Shown here piece after piece: positions 1-5,973 of a stretch of 7,159 nucleotides of DNA. Every line of letters starts with the position of its first letter. Positions within the stretch are counted from its first letter, which is position 1. Made by a program: the position numbers and the translations under genes. The notes under the pieces are model-generated. The model ran no database searches and was not told the origin of the DNA. It worked only from the letters and a program-made list of their open reading frames with translations. Source of the DNA: Armatimonadota bacterium (GTDB lineage: Bacteria > Armatimonadota > Armatimonadia > Armatimonadales > Armatimonadaceae); contig JACMIU010000152.1 in the NCBI GenBank assembly GCA_014380985.1, forward strand, positions 1 to 7,159. Reading direction: 5' to 3'.

Positions 1-2
1 AG

Positions 3-974
3 GGCGAGAATTCCCTGTTTGAAATCGAGCAGGAGATGATCCGCGAGTTCGGTTTTGCGACCACAGCGGTCATCGGATCGGTGCGCGACCGGGGACGAAT
101 CGAGGAGATTTTCCTGCACGAACGCCCGACCGTGGTGTTTCACGCCGCCGCGCACAAGCACGTGCCACTGATGGAAGCAAACCCGCAGGAAGCGGTAAAA
201 AACAACATTCAAGGAACGCGCAATGTCGCCGAAATCGCCGCCGAATGCGGCGTCAAAAAGTTTATTCTGGTATCCACGGACAAGGCGGTCAATCCGTCGT
301 CGGTGATGGGCGCGACCAAGCGTATCTGCGAAATGATGAGACAAAGCCTTGCCCGCACCACCCGCACCGAGTTTGCCGCCGTGCGCTTCGGCAACGTGTT
401 GGGATCGCGTGGCTCCGTAATACCTACCATGCGAAAGCAGATCGGGCGCGGCGGTCCGGTCACGGTGACGCACCCGCAGATGACGCGTTACTTTATGACG
501 ATCCCGGAAGCGGTACAACTGATTTTGCAAGCCGGGGCGATGGGCGGGGACGGCGAGATTTTTATTTTGGACATGGGCGACCCGGTGAAAATCTTAGACC
601 TCGCACGCGACCTGATACGCCTTTCCGGCTATCGCCCCGACGCCGACATCAAGATTGAGTTTACCGGAACGCGCCCCGGCGAGAAACTGCACGAGGAACT
701 GCTTTATACCACCGAGGAAAAACGTGCTACCGAACACGCTAAGATTTTCGTGTCCGACGCCGGAGGGATTGACCCGTCCGCGCTTCGCCGCGAGATTGAC
801 CGGCTGATTCGCCTGTCGGTAGAGGGTGAGCAACCCGAAGTAATTCGCGCCGAGGTTTTGCGCGTCGCGCAGGGGCGTTTTACGCCGGAAGGAATGACGG
901 ACACGAAGCCGACCCCGAAAGCGGTGATGCCGCCGGTGTCGCAACCGTCCGTATTCGAGGGAGTACCGAACTAA
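3..974 (+). CDS. CapD/WbpM-type nucleotide-sugar 4,6-dehydratase (extended SDR), 5' end missing
   Basis: The reading frame is open from the window edge; its first full codon is at 3 and reads GENSLFEIEQE, a block that lies inside the family. The ATG at 36 is therefore not the start. The missing part should hold the Rossmann glycine motif and, in long members, N-terminal membrane helices. Visible SDR landmarks are HAAAHKHVPLME (about 141-176), the STDKAV block with the catalytic Ser near 273-275, and MGATK at 306-320. There Met sits where most SDRs have Tyr and is followed by the Lys, giving the S-M-K arrangement known from WbpM/CapD-like enzymes. FGNVLGSRGSV, TRYFMTIPEAV and GTRPGEKLHEELL follow in the usual order. 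The family makes 4-keto-6-deoxy UDP-sugars, often from UDP-GlcNAc, for capsule, O-antigen or glycan synthesis; the exact substrate cannot be read here. The last 30 or so residues, rich in Pro and Thr, form a variable tail. The gene ends two bases before the Wzi-like gene, so the two are probably co-transcribed. Confidence 0.93.
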   Translation, partial: GENSLFEIEQEMIREFGFATTAVIGSVRDRGRIEEIFLHERPTVVFHAAAHKHVPLMEANPQEAVKNNIQGTRNVAEIAAECGVKKFILVSTDKAVNPSSVMGATKRICEMMRQSLARTTRTEFAAVRFGNVLGSRGSVIPTMRKQIGRGGPVTVTHPQMTRYFMTIPEAVQLILQAGAMGGDGEIFILDMGDPVKILDLARDLIRLSGYRPDADIKIEFTGTRPGEKLHEELLYTTEEKRATEHAKIFVSDAGGIDPSALRREIDRLIRLSVEGEQPEVIRAEVLRVAQGRFTPEGMTDTKPTPKAVMPPVSQPSVFEGVPN

Positions 975-976
975 CG

Positions 977-2554
977 ATGCAGGGATTAGGAAGAGTTTGC
1001 GGCGTTGTCGTTGCGCTTGCTGTTGGGGCTTCGGCGGCGTGGTCGCTACCAGAAGATATTGTGCCGCGTGGCGATGTTTCGTATGATTTGCTGGCGTCTT
1101 TGTCGGCGGCGGGTCGTCTCAAGAACGCTTCCGTGGCGGACTTTTTTCGCGGTGACCGATTGTATACGCGGCGCGAAATGGCGGAGTTTGTCGCTGATAT
1201 GCTCGCGGTCGGCGACGTTGCCGCAATGCCATCCGGGACGCGCTCACAGATTCGCGCTCTGGTGGTCGAGTTCGCGCCGGAACTGCGGGCGCGGGGCGTG
1301 GTGGTTCCCGTAATTCCTGCCGGAGACGCCGGGTTTTCCGCGCTCCTGAAAGTGCGCGGCGGCGCGTCCCCGGTAAGCGGCGACGCGATTGCGCGGGTGT
1401 CGGTGACATCCGCCGTGGGGCGCGACGCCGTTGCCGCGCTGTCGTTCGGCAACTACCGCGACGAATGGTACGCGCTTCAACCGAATCGCGGCGAGTTTCC
1501 GCCCGTCGAAACCGCGTACATCAGGCTCAACACGCGAGCGGTAGATATTACGGTCGGGCGACAACCGCTTCGCTGGAGTCCCGGTTTTAGCGGTGCGCTC
1601 ATTTTAAGCGACGAGTCGGCATCCCTGCCGCAAATCCGCTTCGAGAAAGGATTTAGCCTTCCCGGCACGGTCGGGCGGCGCGTCGGGCGTCTGTACTACA
1701 CGCAGTTCGCCGGGCAGGAGTTCGAGAACGCGGTTCCAAACGCCGACCCGGTAGCGACCGGAACGCGCCGCTATGTGTTCGGTCGGCGATTGGAAACGGC
1801 GGGCGACCGGGGCGCGTGGAAAGCGTCACTCTCCGAAACGTTCAAAAGCACCCGGCTTCCCGGCGCATTCTGGGGTTTCGCACTGCCCTTCTACGCCTAC
1901 CAGAACGCTTTCACCGACGAGCCGAACCGAGACGAATCACGTCCGTTCGGATTCGTGACGGGGGGCAAAACGTACCCGAACACGGCTTGGTTCAACTACA
2001 TGGTGGATGCGCAATTGACGTATCGTGCCATTCCCGACCGCGACGCCACCGTTTACACCGACTTTCTGATTGACGACATCAACGCACCTCGCGGATTGCA
2101 GGGCAACGCGACGCCGACGCCGCGCAAAATCGGTTTGCTGGTCGGCGGCTACTGCCCACGCATTGACCGTGCCGGTCGCTTCGGCTTGCGTCTCGAGTAC
2201 GCCACGATTGATCCCGATACCTACGGCTCGGCGTCGCCCCCGGTCGCCTACGCGCTGGACGGAACCCCGCTCGGCTACGCATCAGGCGGCAACACGCATA
2301 CCTATTTCGGTCGCCTTGACGCCCGGCTATCGGACAAGGCGAAGGTGTCGGCGGAAGCGAACGTGCGCCGACGCCGCGACGCAAACTCCCCCGGTACATC
2401 CGGCAACCGGTTCAGTTTATACGGCTCGTATAACCTGAACCGGGCGGCGTTTGTCGGGGCGCGGATTGACAGCATATCTGGCGACATCCGCCTGCCGAAC
2501 GTTTCCACACGGGACGAAACGCGGGGCGAGGTGAGTTTTGGCATCGGGTTTTAG
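977..2554 (+). CDS. Wzi-like outer-membrane beta-barrel with SLH-like N-terminal segment
   Basis: This 525-residue protein starts at ATG 977, two bases after the dehydratase stop, with a purine-rich GAGGGAG at 957-963 as a distant ribosome site. Residues 1 to about 23 are a signal peptide with a hydrophobic VVVALAVGASAA core. Residues 25-75 resemble an SLH-type module (SYDLLASLSAAGRL, then LYTRREMAEFVADML). The rest has alternating aromatic and polar strands typical of a beta-barrel. The segment around residues 197-230 (RQPLRWSPGFSGALILSD, then PQIRFEKGF) recalls the capsule-assembly Wzi family, and the protein ends in Phe as outer-membrane barrels usually do. Wzi is an outer-membrane lectin that anchors capsular polysaccharide, so its place behind a CapD-type dehydratase supports a role in surface polysaccharide. 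The Wzi call is recognition from motifs and context; another porin-like family cannot be excluded. The stop overlaps the stop of the convergent sigma gene by four bases. Confidence 0.75.
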   Translation: MQGLGRVCGVVVALAVGASAAWSLPEDIVPRGDVSYDLLASLSAAGRLKNASVADFFRGDRLYTRREMAEFVADMLAVGDVAAMPSGTRSQIRALVVEFAPELRARGVVVPVIPAGDAGFSALLKVRGGASPVSGDAIARVSVTSAVGRDAVAALSFGNYRDEWYALQPNRGEFPPVETAYIRLNTRAVDITVGRQPLRWSPGFSGALILSDESASLPQIRFEKGFSLPGTVGRRVGRLYYTQFAGQEFENAVPNADPVATGTRRYVFGRRLETAGDRGAWKASLSETFKSTRLPGAFWGFALPFYAYQNAFTDEPNRDESRPFGFVTGGKTYPNTAWFNYMVDAQLTYRAIPDRDATVYTDFLIDDINAPRGLQGNATPTPRKIGLLVGGYCPRIDRAGRFGLRLEYATIDPDTYGSASPPVAYALDGTPLGYASGGNTHTYFGRLDARLSDKAKVSAEANVRRRRDANSPGTSGNRFSLYGSYNLNRAAFVGARIDSISGDIRLPNVSTRDETRGEVSFGIGF

Positions 2555-3420
2555 GGAAGAAGCGACAGGTGCAAACGCCGAAGGGCGACATGCTCGGCAA
2601 TCGCTTCGATTTCCGTGATGGCTTTGTCGACGACAACGAAACGTAGCACCGATTGCAACCTGCCCTCCGGCACGAACACGATTCCCACCGCACCGTCCAC
2701 CAGCGCGAGTTGCGAGAATGCGGCACGCTTTGCGAACATAAACGCCTGTCCTGCCACTTCTGCCGCGCCGCTAACCGTTCGAGTCACGCCCGCGCCGCCC
2801 TCCGCCCGAAGCACCACATTCGGGTCAAGCACGGCGAGTAGCGCATCGAAGTTACCGCCCCGTGCCGCCGCTAAAAACGCGCCAACTACGTCGCGTTGCT
2901 CCCGGAAAACCGATTCCGTGGTCGTGGGCGTTCCGCGTACCCGCCGCCGTGCGCGGCTTGCCAGTTGCCGCGTCGCCGCTAAAGAGCGTTCCACGAGCGG
3001 GGCTATATCCTCGAACGGCATAGCAAAAATATCGTGCAACACGAAGGCAAGGCGTTCGGCGGGCGTGAGTGTTTCCAGCACAACGAGAAGCGCGAGACCG
3101 ACCGTATCCGCTTGCAATGCCTCGTGTTCGGGATCGGAACCGCTTGCGAGGCTACCCGTAGGAACGGTATGCGCTTCGAGAGAAACTTCGCGCCGCGATT
3201 TGCGGGAACGAAGCATATCTAAACATACTCGCGCCACTGCCGTGGTCATCCAACCGGCGAGATTTTCGATACTTGCGGTGTCGGCACGGCTAAGGCGAAG
3301 CCATGCCTCCTGCACGGCGTCGTCCGCTTCGCTCCGTGAGCCGAGCATCCGGTACGCGACCGCGCCGATATGCGAACGGTTTTCCTCGAATCGCACGGCG
3401 AGCCAATCGGTATCGTTCAA
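2551..3420 (-). CDS. ECF sigma factor with fused SnoaL-like C-terminal domain (ECF41/ECF56, SigJ-like)
   Basis: This 289-residue sigma-70 family protein has region 2 at about residues 11-80 (AYRMLGSRSEADDAVQEAWL, then LAGWMTTAVARVCLDMLRSR). Region 4 is at about 108-163 (LTPAERLAFVLHDIFAMPF, then AATRQLASRARRRVRG). About 125 further residues (168-289) form a SnoaL/NTF2-like extension containing LDPNVVLRAEGGAG. In ECF41-like groups this extension replaces a separate anti-sigma factor and modulates activity. The linker at 82-105 lacks the WLPEP-like motif I associate with canonical ECF41, so ECF56 or another SigJ-like group is possible. The start is TTG at 3420, because it overlaps the DoxX stop as TTGA and has AGGAG four bases upstream. 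Translation is therefore likely coupled to the DoxX gene. Promoters of ECF41 type lie upstream of the operon, suggesting autoregulation. Canonical ECF41 genes often sit beside carboxymuconolactone decarboxylase, oxidoreductase or epimerase genes, which matches this locus. Confidence 0.93.
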   Translation of the reverse strand: MNDTDWLAVRFEENRSHIGAVAYRMLGSRSEADDAVQEAWLRLSRADTASIENLAGWMTTAVARVCLDMLRSRKSRREVSLEAHTVPTGSLASGSDPEHEALQADTVGLALLVVLETLTPAERLAFVLHDIFAMPFEDIAPLVERSLAATRQLASRARRRVRGTPTTTESVFREQRDVVGAFLAAARGGNFDALLAVLDPNVVLRAEGGAGVTRTVSGAAEVAGQAFMFAKRAAFSQLALVDGAVGIVFVPEGRLQSVLRFVVVDKAITEIEAIAEHVALRRLHLSLLP

Positions 3421-3836
3421 ATTGCTCCTGCCTCCAGCGCGATATTTTTAGCGGGAAAAAGAGTTCCGAGAACGCGGCTGTCGGGGCGCGTCGCCCACGA
3501 TACTACGCCACAAACCGCGAACAAAAGGGGCCACGCGAACTGCATCAGCGTGTCGCCGGACGCGATGTGCGACGCTACCGCGCCAGTCATATCGAACACT
3601 ACGCCCGCATACGCCCATTCCTTGAGGCGCGGCAAACGCGGCGCGAGTAGAACCACGGCTCCCGGCAGTTTCCATACCCCTAAAATGGTGGCAACGTAGG
3701 GCGGGTATCCGAGGTGCGCCATGCCCGCGTCAATCGCCGGTAGGTGCAACAGTTCCGCGATGCCCCCAGCAATTAACGCAAACGCCAGCAGTCCCGTCAT
3801 GCCCCAATATGCTACTGTTTTCATTTTCACGGTCAT
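3417..3836 (-). CDS. DoxX-like small integral membrane protein
   Basis: The 139-residue product has four predicted transmembrane helices, at about residues 8-29, 45-63, 73-92 and 98-117. Their spacing and sequence (AGGIAELLHLP, LGVWKLPGAVVLLAPRLPRLKEWAYAG) are those of the DoxX-like family (DoxX_2). The biochemical role of this family is poorly defined; some DoxX relatives are tied to respiratory or redox and thiol-stress complexes. It is the first gene of a leftward operon with the ECF sigma factor and overlaps it by TTGA. The ATG at 3836 is chosen as start, and a second in-frame ATG lies four codons in. Neither has a strong Shine-Dalgarno sequence, only an AGAGAAAA run upstream of the first. 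Its promoter is most likely the leftward ECF-type site at 3901-3927. A substrate or partner for the sigma factor cannot be inferred from the sequence alone. Confidence 0.87.
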   Translation of the reverse strand: MTVKMKTVAYWGMTGLLAFALIAGGIAELLHLPAIDAGMAHLGYPPYVATILGVWKLPGAVVLLAPRLPRLKEWAYAGVVFDMTGAVASHIASGDTLMQFAWPLLFAVCGVVSWATRPDSRVLGTLFPAKNIALEAGAI

Positions 3837-3865
3837 GGTTTCGTTTTTCTCTGTGCAAACCGCGT

Positions 3866-3892
3866 TGTCACGTTTCGTCGTGTTGCTCCGTC
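3866..3892 (+). promoter_or_regulatory. ECF41-type promoter for the decarboxylase gene
   Basis: TGTCACG at 3866-3872 is the -35 element and CGTC at 3889-3892 the -10 element, with a spacer of exactly 16 bases (3873-3888). As I recall it, the published ECF41 consensus is TGTCACA and CGTC, so only the last -35 base differs. Transcription would start near 3898-3900 and give a leader of about 60 bases before the ATG at 3961. The match is seen directly; use by the neighbouring sigma factor is inferred. Confidence 0.78.
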
Positions 3893-3900
3893 ACTGCTTT

Positions 3901-3927
3901 GACGGACGAAACCCGGTCAATGTGACA
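3901..3927 (-). promoter_or_regulatory. ECF41-type promoter for the DoxX-sigma operon
   Basis: On the minus strand TGTCACA (3927 down to 3921) is followed, after exactly 16 bases, by CGTC (3904 down to 3901), a full match to the recalled ECF41 consensus. A second CGTC at 3908-3905 lies only 12 bases from the -35 and is less likely to be used. Transcription would start near 3893-3895 and run left into the DoxX-like gene, implying autoregulation of the sigma gene. The site mirrors the rightward promoter about position 3896.5, and the two cannot be occupied together. Confidence 0.8.
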
Positions 3928-3947
3928 CGGCAACGCAGTTCGTCGAA

Positions 3948-3952
3948 AAGGA
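3948..3952 (+). promoter_or_regulatory. Ribosome binding site deciding the decarboxylase start
   Basis: AAGGA lies eight bases before the ATG at 3961. It supports this start over in-frame ATGs further upstream (back to 3721), which would run through the promoter region and into sequence antisense to the DoxX-like gene. Confidence 0.75.
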
Positions 3953-3960
3953 AAACAAAA

Positions 3961-4419
3961 ATGTCCGAACGAATGAAAAATCCGGCAATGGTTTTGCCCG
4001 ACGCCCTGCCCGCTCTGATGGGACTCAGTGCGTCCATAAAAGCGAGTGGCGTACCCGAACAAACCCTTGACCTGTTGCATCTACGCGCCAGTCAAATCAA
4101 TGGTTGCAGTTTTTGCGTGGAGATGCACACTCGCGCTCTGAAGAAAGCCGGGGAATGGGACGAAAAAATTGCAACCGTCGCGGCTTGGCGAGACGCCCCT
4201 TATTTCACGGATGCCGAACGCGCCGCGCTCGCCCTCGCCGAATCGGTGACGCGGCTGAGCGACACCCCGGACGCCGTGCCGGACGCGGTATGGGAGGAGG
4301 CAAAACGCCACTACGACGACGTGGGTATCGCAGGGTTGCTTTTATCGGTCGCCACGGTCAACGTGTGGAACCGCCTCAATGTCGCCACGCGGCAGGTTGC
4401 AGGAGCGTGGAAAGGCTGA
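3961..4419 (+). CDS. Carboxymuconolactone decarboxylase / AhpD-like protein
   Basis: The 152-residue protein carries the signature RASQINGCSFCVEMHTR at residues 42-58. Cys49 and Cys52 form a CxxC pair and His56 follows, as in the AhpD core. Upstream comes the PALMGLSASIKASGVPE helix region; downstream lie FTDAERAALALAESVTRLS and the NVWNRLNVATRQ helix, so the single domain is complete. AhpD relatives act as thiol-dependent peroxidases or peroxidase adaptors, while others are true gamma-carboxymuconolactone decarboxylases. The CxxC and stand-alone size favour the redox type. The gene is divergent from the DoxX-sigma operon and has its own ECF41-type promoter at 3866-3892, which is the classic genomic link between ECF41-like sigma factors and this family. 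It is therefore the likely main output of the sigma factor. The hairpin after it has no U-run on this strand. Confidence 0.93.
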   Translation: MSERMKNPAMVLPDALPALMGLSASIKASGVPEQTLDLLHLRASQINGCSFCVEMHTRALKKAGEWDEKIATVAAWRDAPYFTDAERAALALAESVTRLSDTPDAVPDAVWEEAKRHYDDVGIAGLLLSVATVNVWNRLNVATRQVAGAWKG

Positions 4420-4424
4420 GCCAC

Positions 4425-4461
4425 AAAACGCCGCCGGACGAAAGAATCAAGTCCGGCGGCG
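4425..4461 (-). terminator. Intrinsic terminator of the Rrf2-cysK operon
   Basis: A perfect 11-bp GC-rich stem (4429-4439 with 4451-4461) encloses an 11-base loop. Reading leftward, the stem is followed by TTTT (4428-4425), and it begins 15 bases after the cysK stop. On the plus strand the hairpin is followed by ATTATCGG, so it would terminate the decarboxylase transcript less well, if at all. Confidence 0.8.
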
Positions 4462-4476
4462 ATTATCGGCGACCCG

Positions 4477-5442
4477 CTATGCGTCGCGCAAGTCTTGGAA
4501 CATGATCGTGGAAAGGTATCGCTCGGCGTTCGACGGGATAATCACCACAATCATCTTGCCCGCGTTCTCCGGTCGCTTGCCGACCTGAATCGCGGCGTAC
4601 ACCGCCCCGCCCGAAGATATACCGATGGCAAGCCCTTCTTCGCGCATCACGCGCCGCGCATACTCGACCGACTGGTCATTTGAGACTTGGAAAACTTCGT
4701 CAATGTGGTCGGTTTCCAGCACATCGGGGATAAAGCCCGCGCCGATACCCTGAATCTTGTGCGGTCCCGGTTGCAGGGTTTCGTGGTTTTTGAACTGCGT
4801 AATCACCGGCGAGTGTGTCGGTTCGACACCGACCGTGATGAAGCCCGGCTTGCGCTCCTTGATGACCTGCGCGACGCCGGTTATCGTGCCGCCCGTACCG
4901 ATTCCGGCAATCAAGATGTCTACTTCGCCGTCGGTATCGTTCCAGATTTCCTCGGCGGTGGTGTTGCGGTGGATTTCGGGGTTCGCCGGGTTCTTGAACT
5001 GTTGCGGCAGGAACGTGTTTTCCGGGTCACGCGCCAGAATCTCCTCGGCGGCGGCGATCGCGCCCTTCATGCCTTTCGCCGCTTCGGTCAAAATGAGTTC
5101 CGCGCCGTAGCCTTTTAATAGAAGCCGACGCTCCATGCTCATGGATTCAGGCATACAGAGCGTGAGTTTGTAACCCTTCGCCGCGCAGACGAACGCCAGC
5201 GCGATTCCTGTATTACCGGAAGTCGGCTCAACGATATTGGTTTTGCCCGGCGTAATATGCCCCGCTTTTTCGGCGGCATTTATCATATTGACGCCGATAC
5301 GGTCTTTCACCGACAAGCCGGGGTTCAGGTATTCGAGTTTCAGCACGATGTCGGCGACCACGCCTTCCGCTTGCGGAACGCGGTTCAGTCGGACAAGCGG
5401 CGTGTTGCCAATCAGCTCGGTCGGGTTATTGAAGATTTTCAT
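4477..5442 (-). CDS. cysK: Cysteine synthase A (O-acetylserine sulfhydrylase)
   Basis: The 321-residue protein has the usual CysK length and all key motifs of this fold-type II PLP enzyme. NPGLSVKDRIG is at residues 40-50, with Lys46 as the PLP Schiff-base lysine. The substrate loop EPTSGNTGIAL is at 72-82, the phosphate-binding GTGGT at 182-186, and GISSGGA at 274-280 carries the serine that contacts the PLP ring nitrogen. It converts O-acetylserine and sulfide to cysteine and acetate in the cytoplasm. It starts 15 bases after the stop of the Rrf2 regulator gene, so the two form an operon; the ribosome site is a weak AAGAAAGAG. The Leu before the Ser in the lysine motif is less usual than the common Gly or Ser. 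The gene is intact and ends just before a hairpin terminator. Cystathionine beta-synthase is less likely because there is no extra N- or C-terminal domain. Confidence 0.96.
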   Translation of the reverse strand: MKIFNNPTELIGNTPLVRLNRVPQAEGVVADIVLKLEYLNPGLSVKDRIGVNMINAAEKAGHITPGKTNIVEPTSGNTGIALAFVCAAKGYKLTLCMPESMSMERRLLLKGYGAELILTEAAKGMKGAIAAAEEILARDPENTFLPQQFKNPANPEIHRNTTAEEIWNDTDGEVDILIAGIGTGGTITGVAQVIKERKPGFITVGVEPTHSPVITQFKNHETLQPGPHKIQGIGAGFIPDVLETDHIDEVFQVSNDQSVEYARRVMREEGLAIGISSGGAVYAAIQVGKRPENAGKMIVVIIPSNAERYLSTIMFQDLRDA

Positions 5443-5457
5443 AATTTGTTCTCTTTC

Positions 5458-5931
5458 TTAAATGTGCATCATGTATCCGGTGTCGCCGACGTGCTTGGAA
5501 CGCTGGTCGAGTAAATCTTGAACAGTGGTTTCGTCGCAAACGCGGCGCAGTGCGGCGCGAACATTTTCCCAAACCTGCCGGATAACTTTGGTTTCCGGCA
5601 AATCGGCGACAACGCGCTCCTCATTCTCGCCGGTGACAAGTTCGGTCGGCACGAGTGCGCCGGACAGGGCGCGGAGGATTTGTCCTACGGTGATTTTATC
5701 GGGTGGCGCGGCAAGCGCATATCCCCCGCCCGCCCCGCGAGTCGAGCGTACCACTTCGGCGCGTCGAAGCGCGGCTAATAGTTGCTCCAAAAACTGCTCC
5801 GGGATATGCTGACGTGCAGCAATTTCGCGGGTTTGCACCGGACTCACACGGGCGTTCGCCGCCAAATCCAGCACCGCCCGCATTCCATAGTCTTCTTTTG
5901 CTGTAAAGTTCAAGCCGATTCCCTTTCCCAT
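5458..5931 (-). CDS. Rrf2-family transcriptional regulator, CymR-like
   Basis: This 157-residue regulator has the Rrf2 winged helix at about residues 9-85: FTAKEDYGMRAVLDLA, then IPEQFLEQLLAALRRAEVV, then the wing STRGAGGGYALAAPPDKIT. The C-terminal half is the usual dimerisation helix. The three-cysteine cluster that binds Fe-S in IscR and NsrR is absent; the only cysteine is near residue 132. That points to the cluster-free CymR type. The protein ends in YMMHI, close to the C-terminus I recall for Bacillus CymR. CymR represses sulfur genes and acts in complex with CysK, and here cysK is the next gene. The ATG at 5931 adds six residues before the typical family start; a TTG at 5913, preceded by AAAGGGA, is a realistic alternative. 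The gene is probably autoregulated through the promoter region at 5954-5982. Specific control of sulfur genes is inferred from context. Confidence 0.92.
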   Translation of the reverse strand: MGKGIGLNFTAKEDYGMRAVLDLAANARVSPVQTREIAARQHIPEQFLEQLLAALRRAEVVRSTRGAGGGYALAAPPDKITVGQILRALSGALVPTELVTGENEERVVADLPETKVIRQVWENVRAALRRVCDETTVQDLLDQRSKHVGDTGYMMHI

Positions 5932-5973
5932 TATCCGCGAATGGGTACTTAACGTATCGGAATTATACCCTAT

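Noticed and set aside
880..1452. Minus-strand open frame opposite the dehydratase end and Wzi-like gene (190 codons)
   Set aside because: It is a Ser/Thr/Ala-rich shadow translation with no motif, spanning the junction of two well-supported plus-strand genes.
2615..3451. Long open frame on the plus strand opposite the sigma factor gene (278 codons)
   Set aside because: It is a low-complexity Ser/Arg/Ala-rich translation with no family motifs and lies exactly antisense to a gene with clear sigma-factor domains.
3872..3912. 8-bp inverted repeat GTTTCGTC/GACGAAAC in the promoter region, possibly a separate repressor site
   Set aside because: The arms lie inside the promoter spacers and share the CGTC/GACG content, and the centre (3892) differs from the promoter dyad; probably incidental.
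3721..3960. Upstream extension of the decarboxylase reading frame
   Set aside because: The frame is open, but it would cross both ECF-type promoters and read antisense to the DoxX-like gene. The ATG at 3961 has a good ribosome site and gives the standard family length.
4429..4461. Hairpin as an efficient terminator for the decarboxylase gene
   Set aside because: No T-run follows on the plus strand, so only the leftward (cysK) role is well supported.
4687..5118. Plus-strand open frame inside cysK (143 codons)
   Set aside because: It is antisense to fully conserved CysK motifs, with no ribosome site or recognisable domain; a product of GC-biased codon use.
5943..5970. GGGTA/TACCC inverted repeat as an Rrf2 operator
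   Set aside because: Only five base pairs match at the ends, with an 18-base interior that is not symmetric; too weak to call without a footprint or comparison of relatives.
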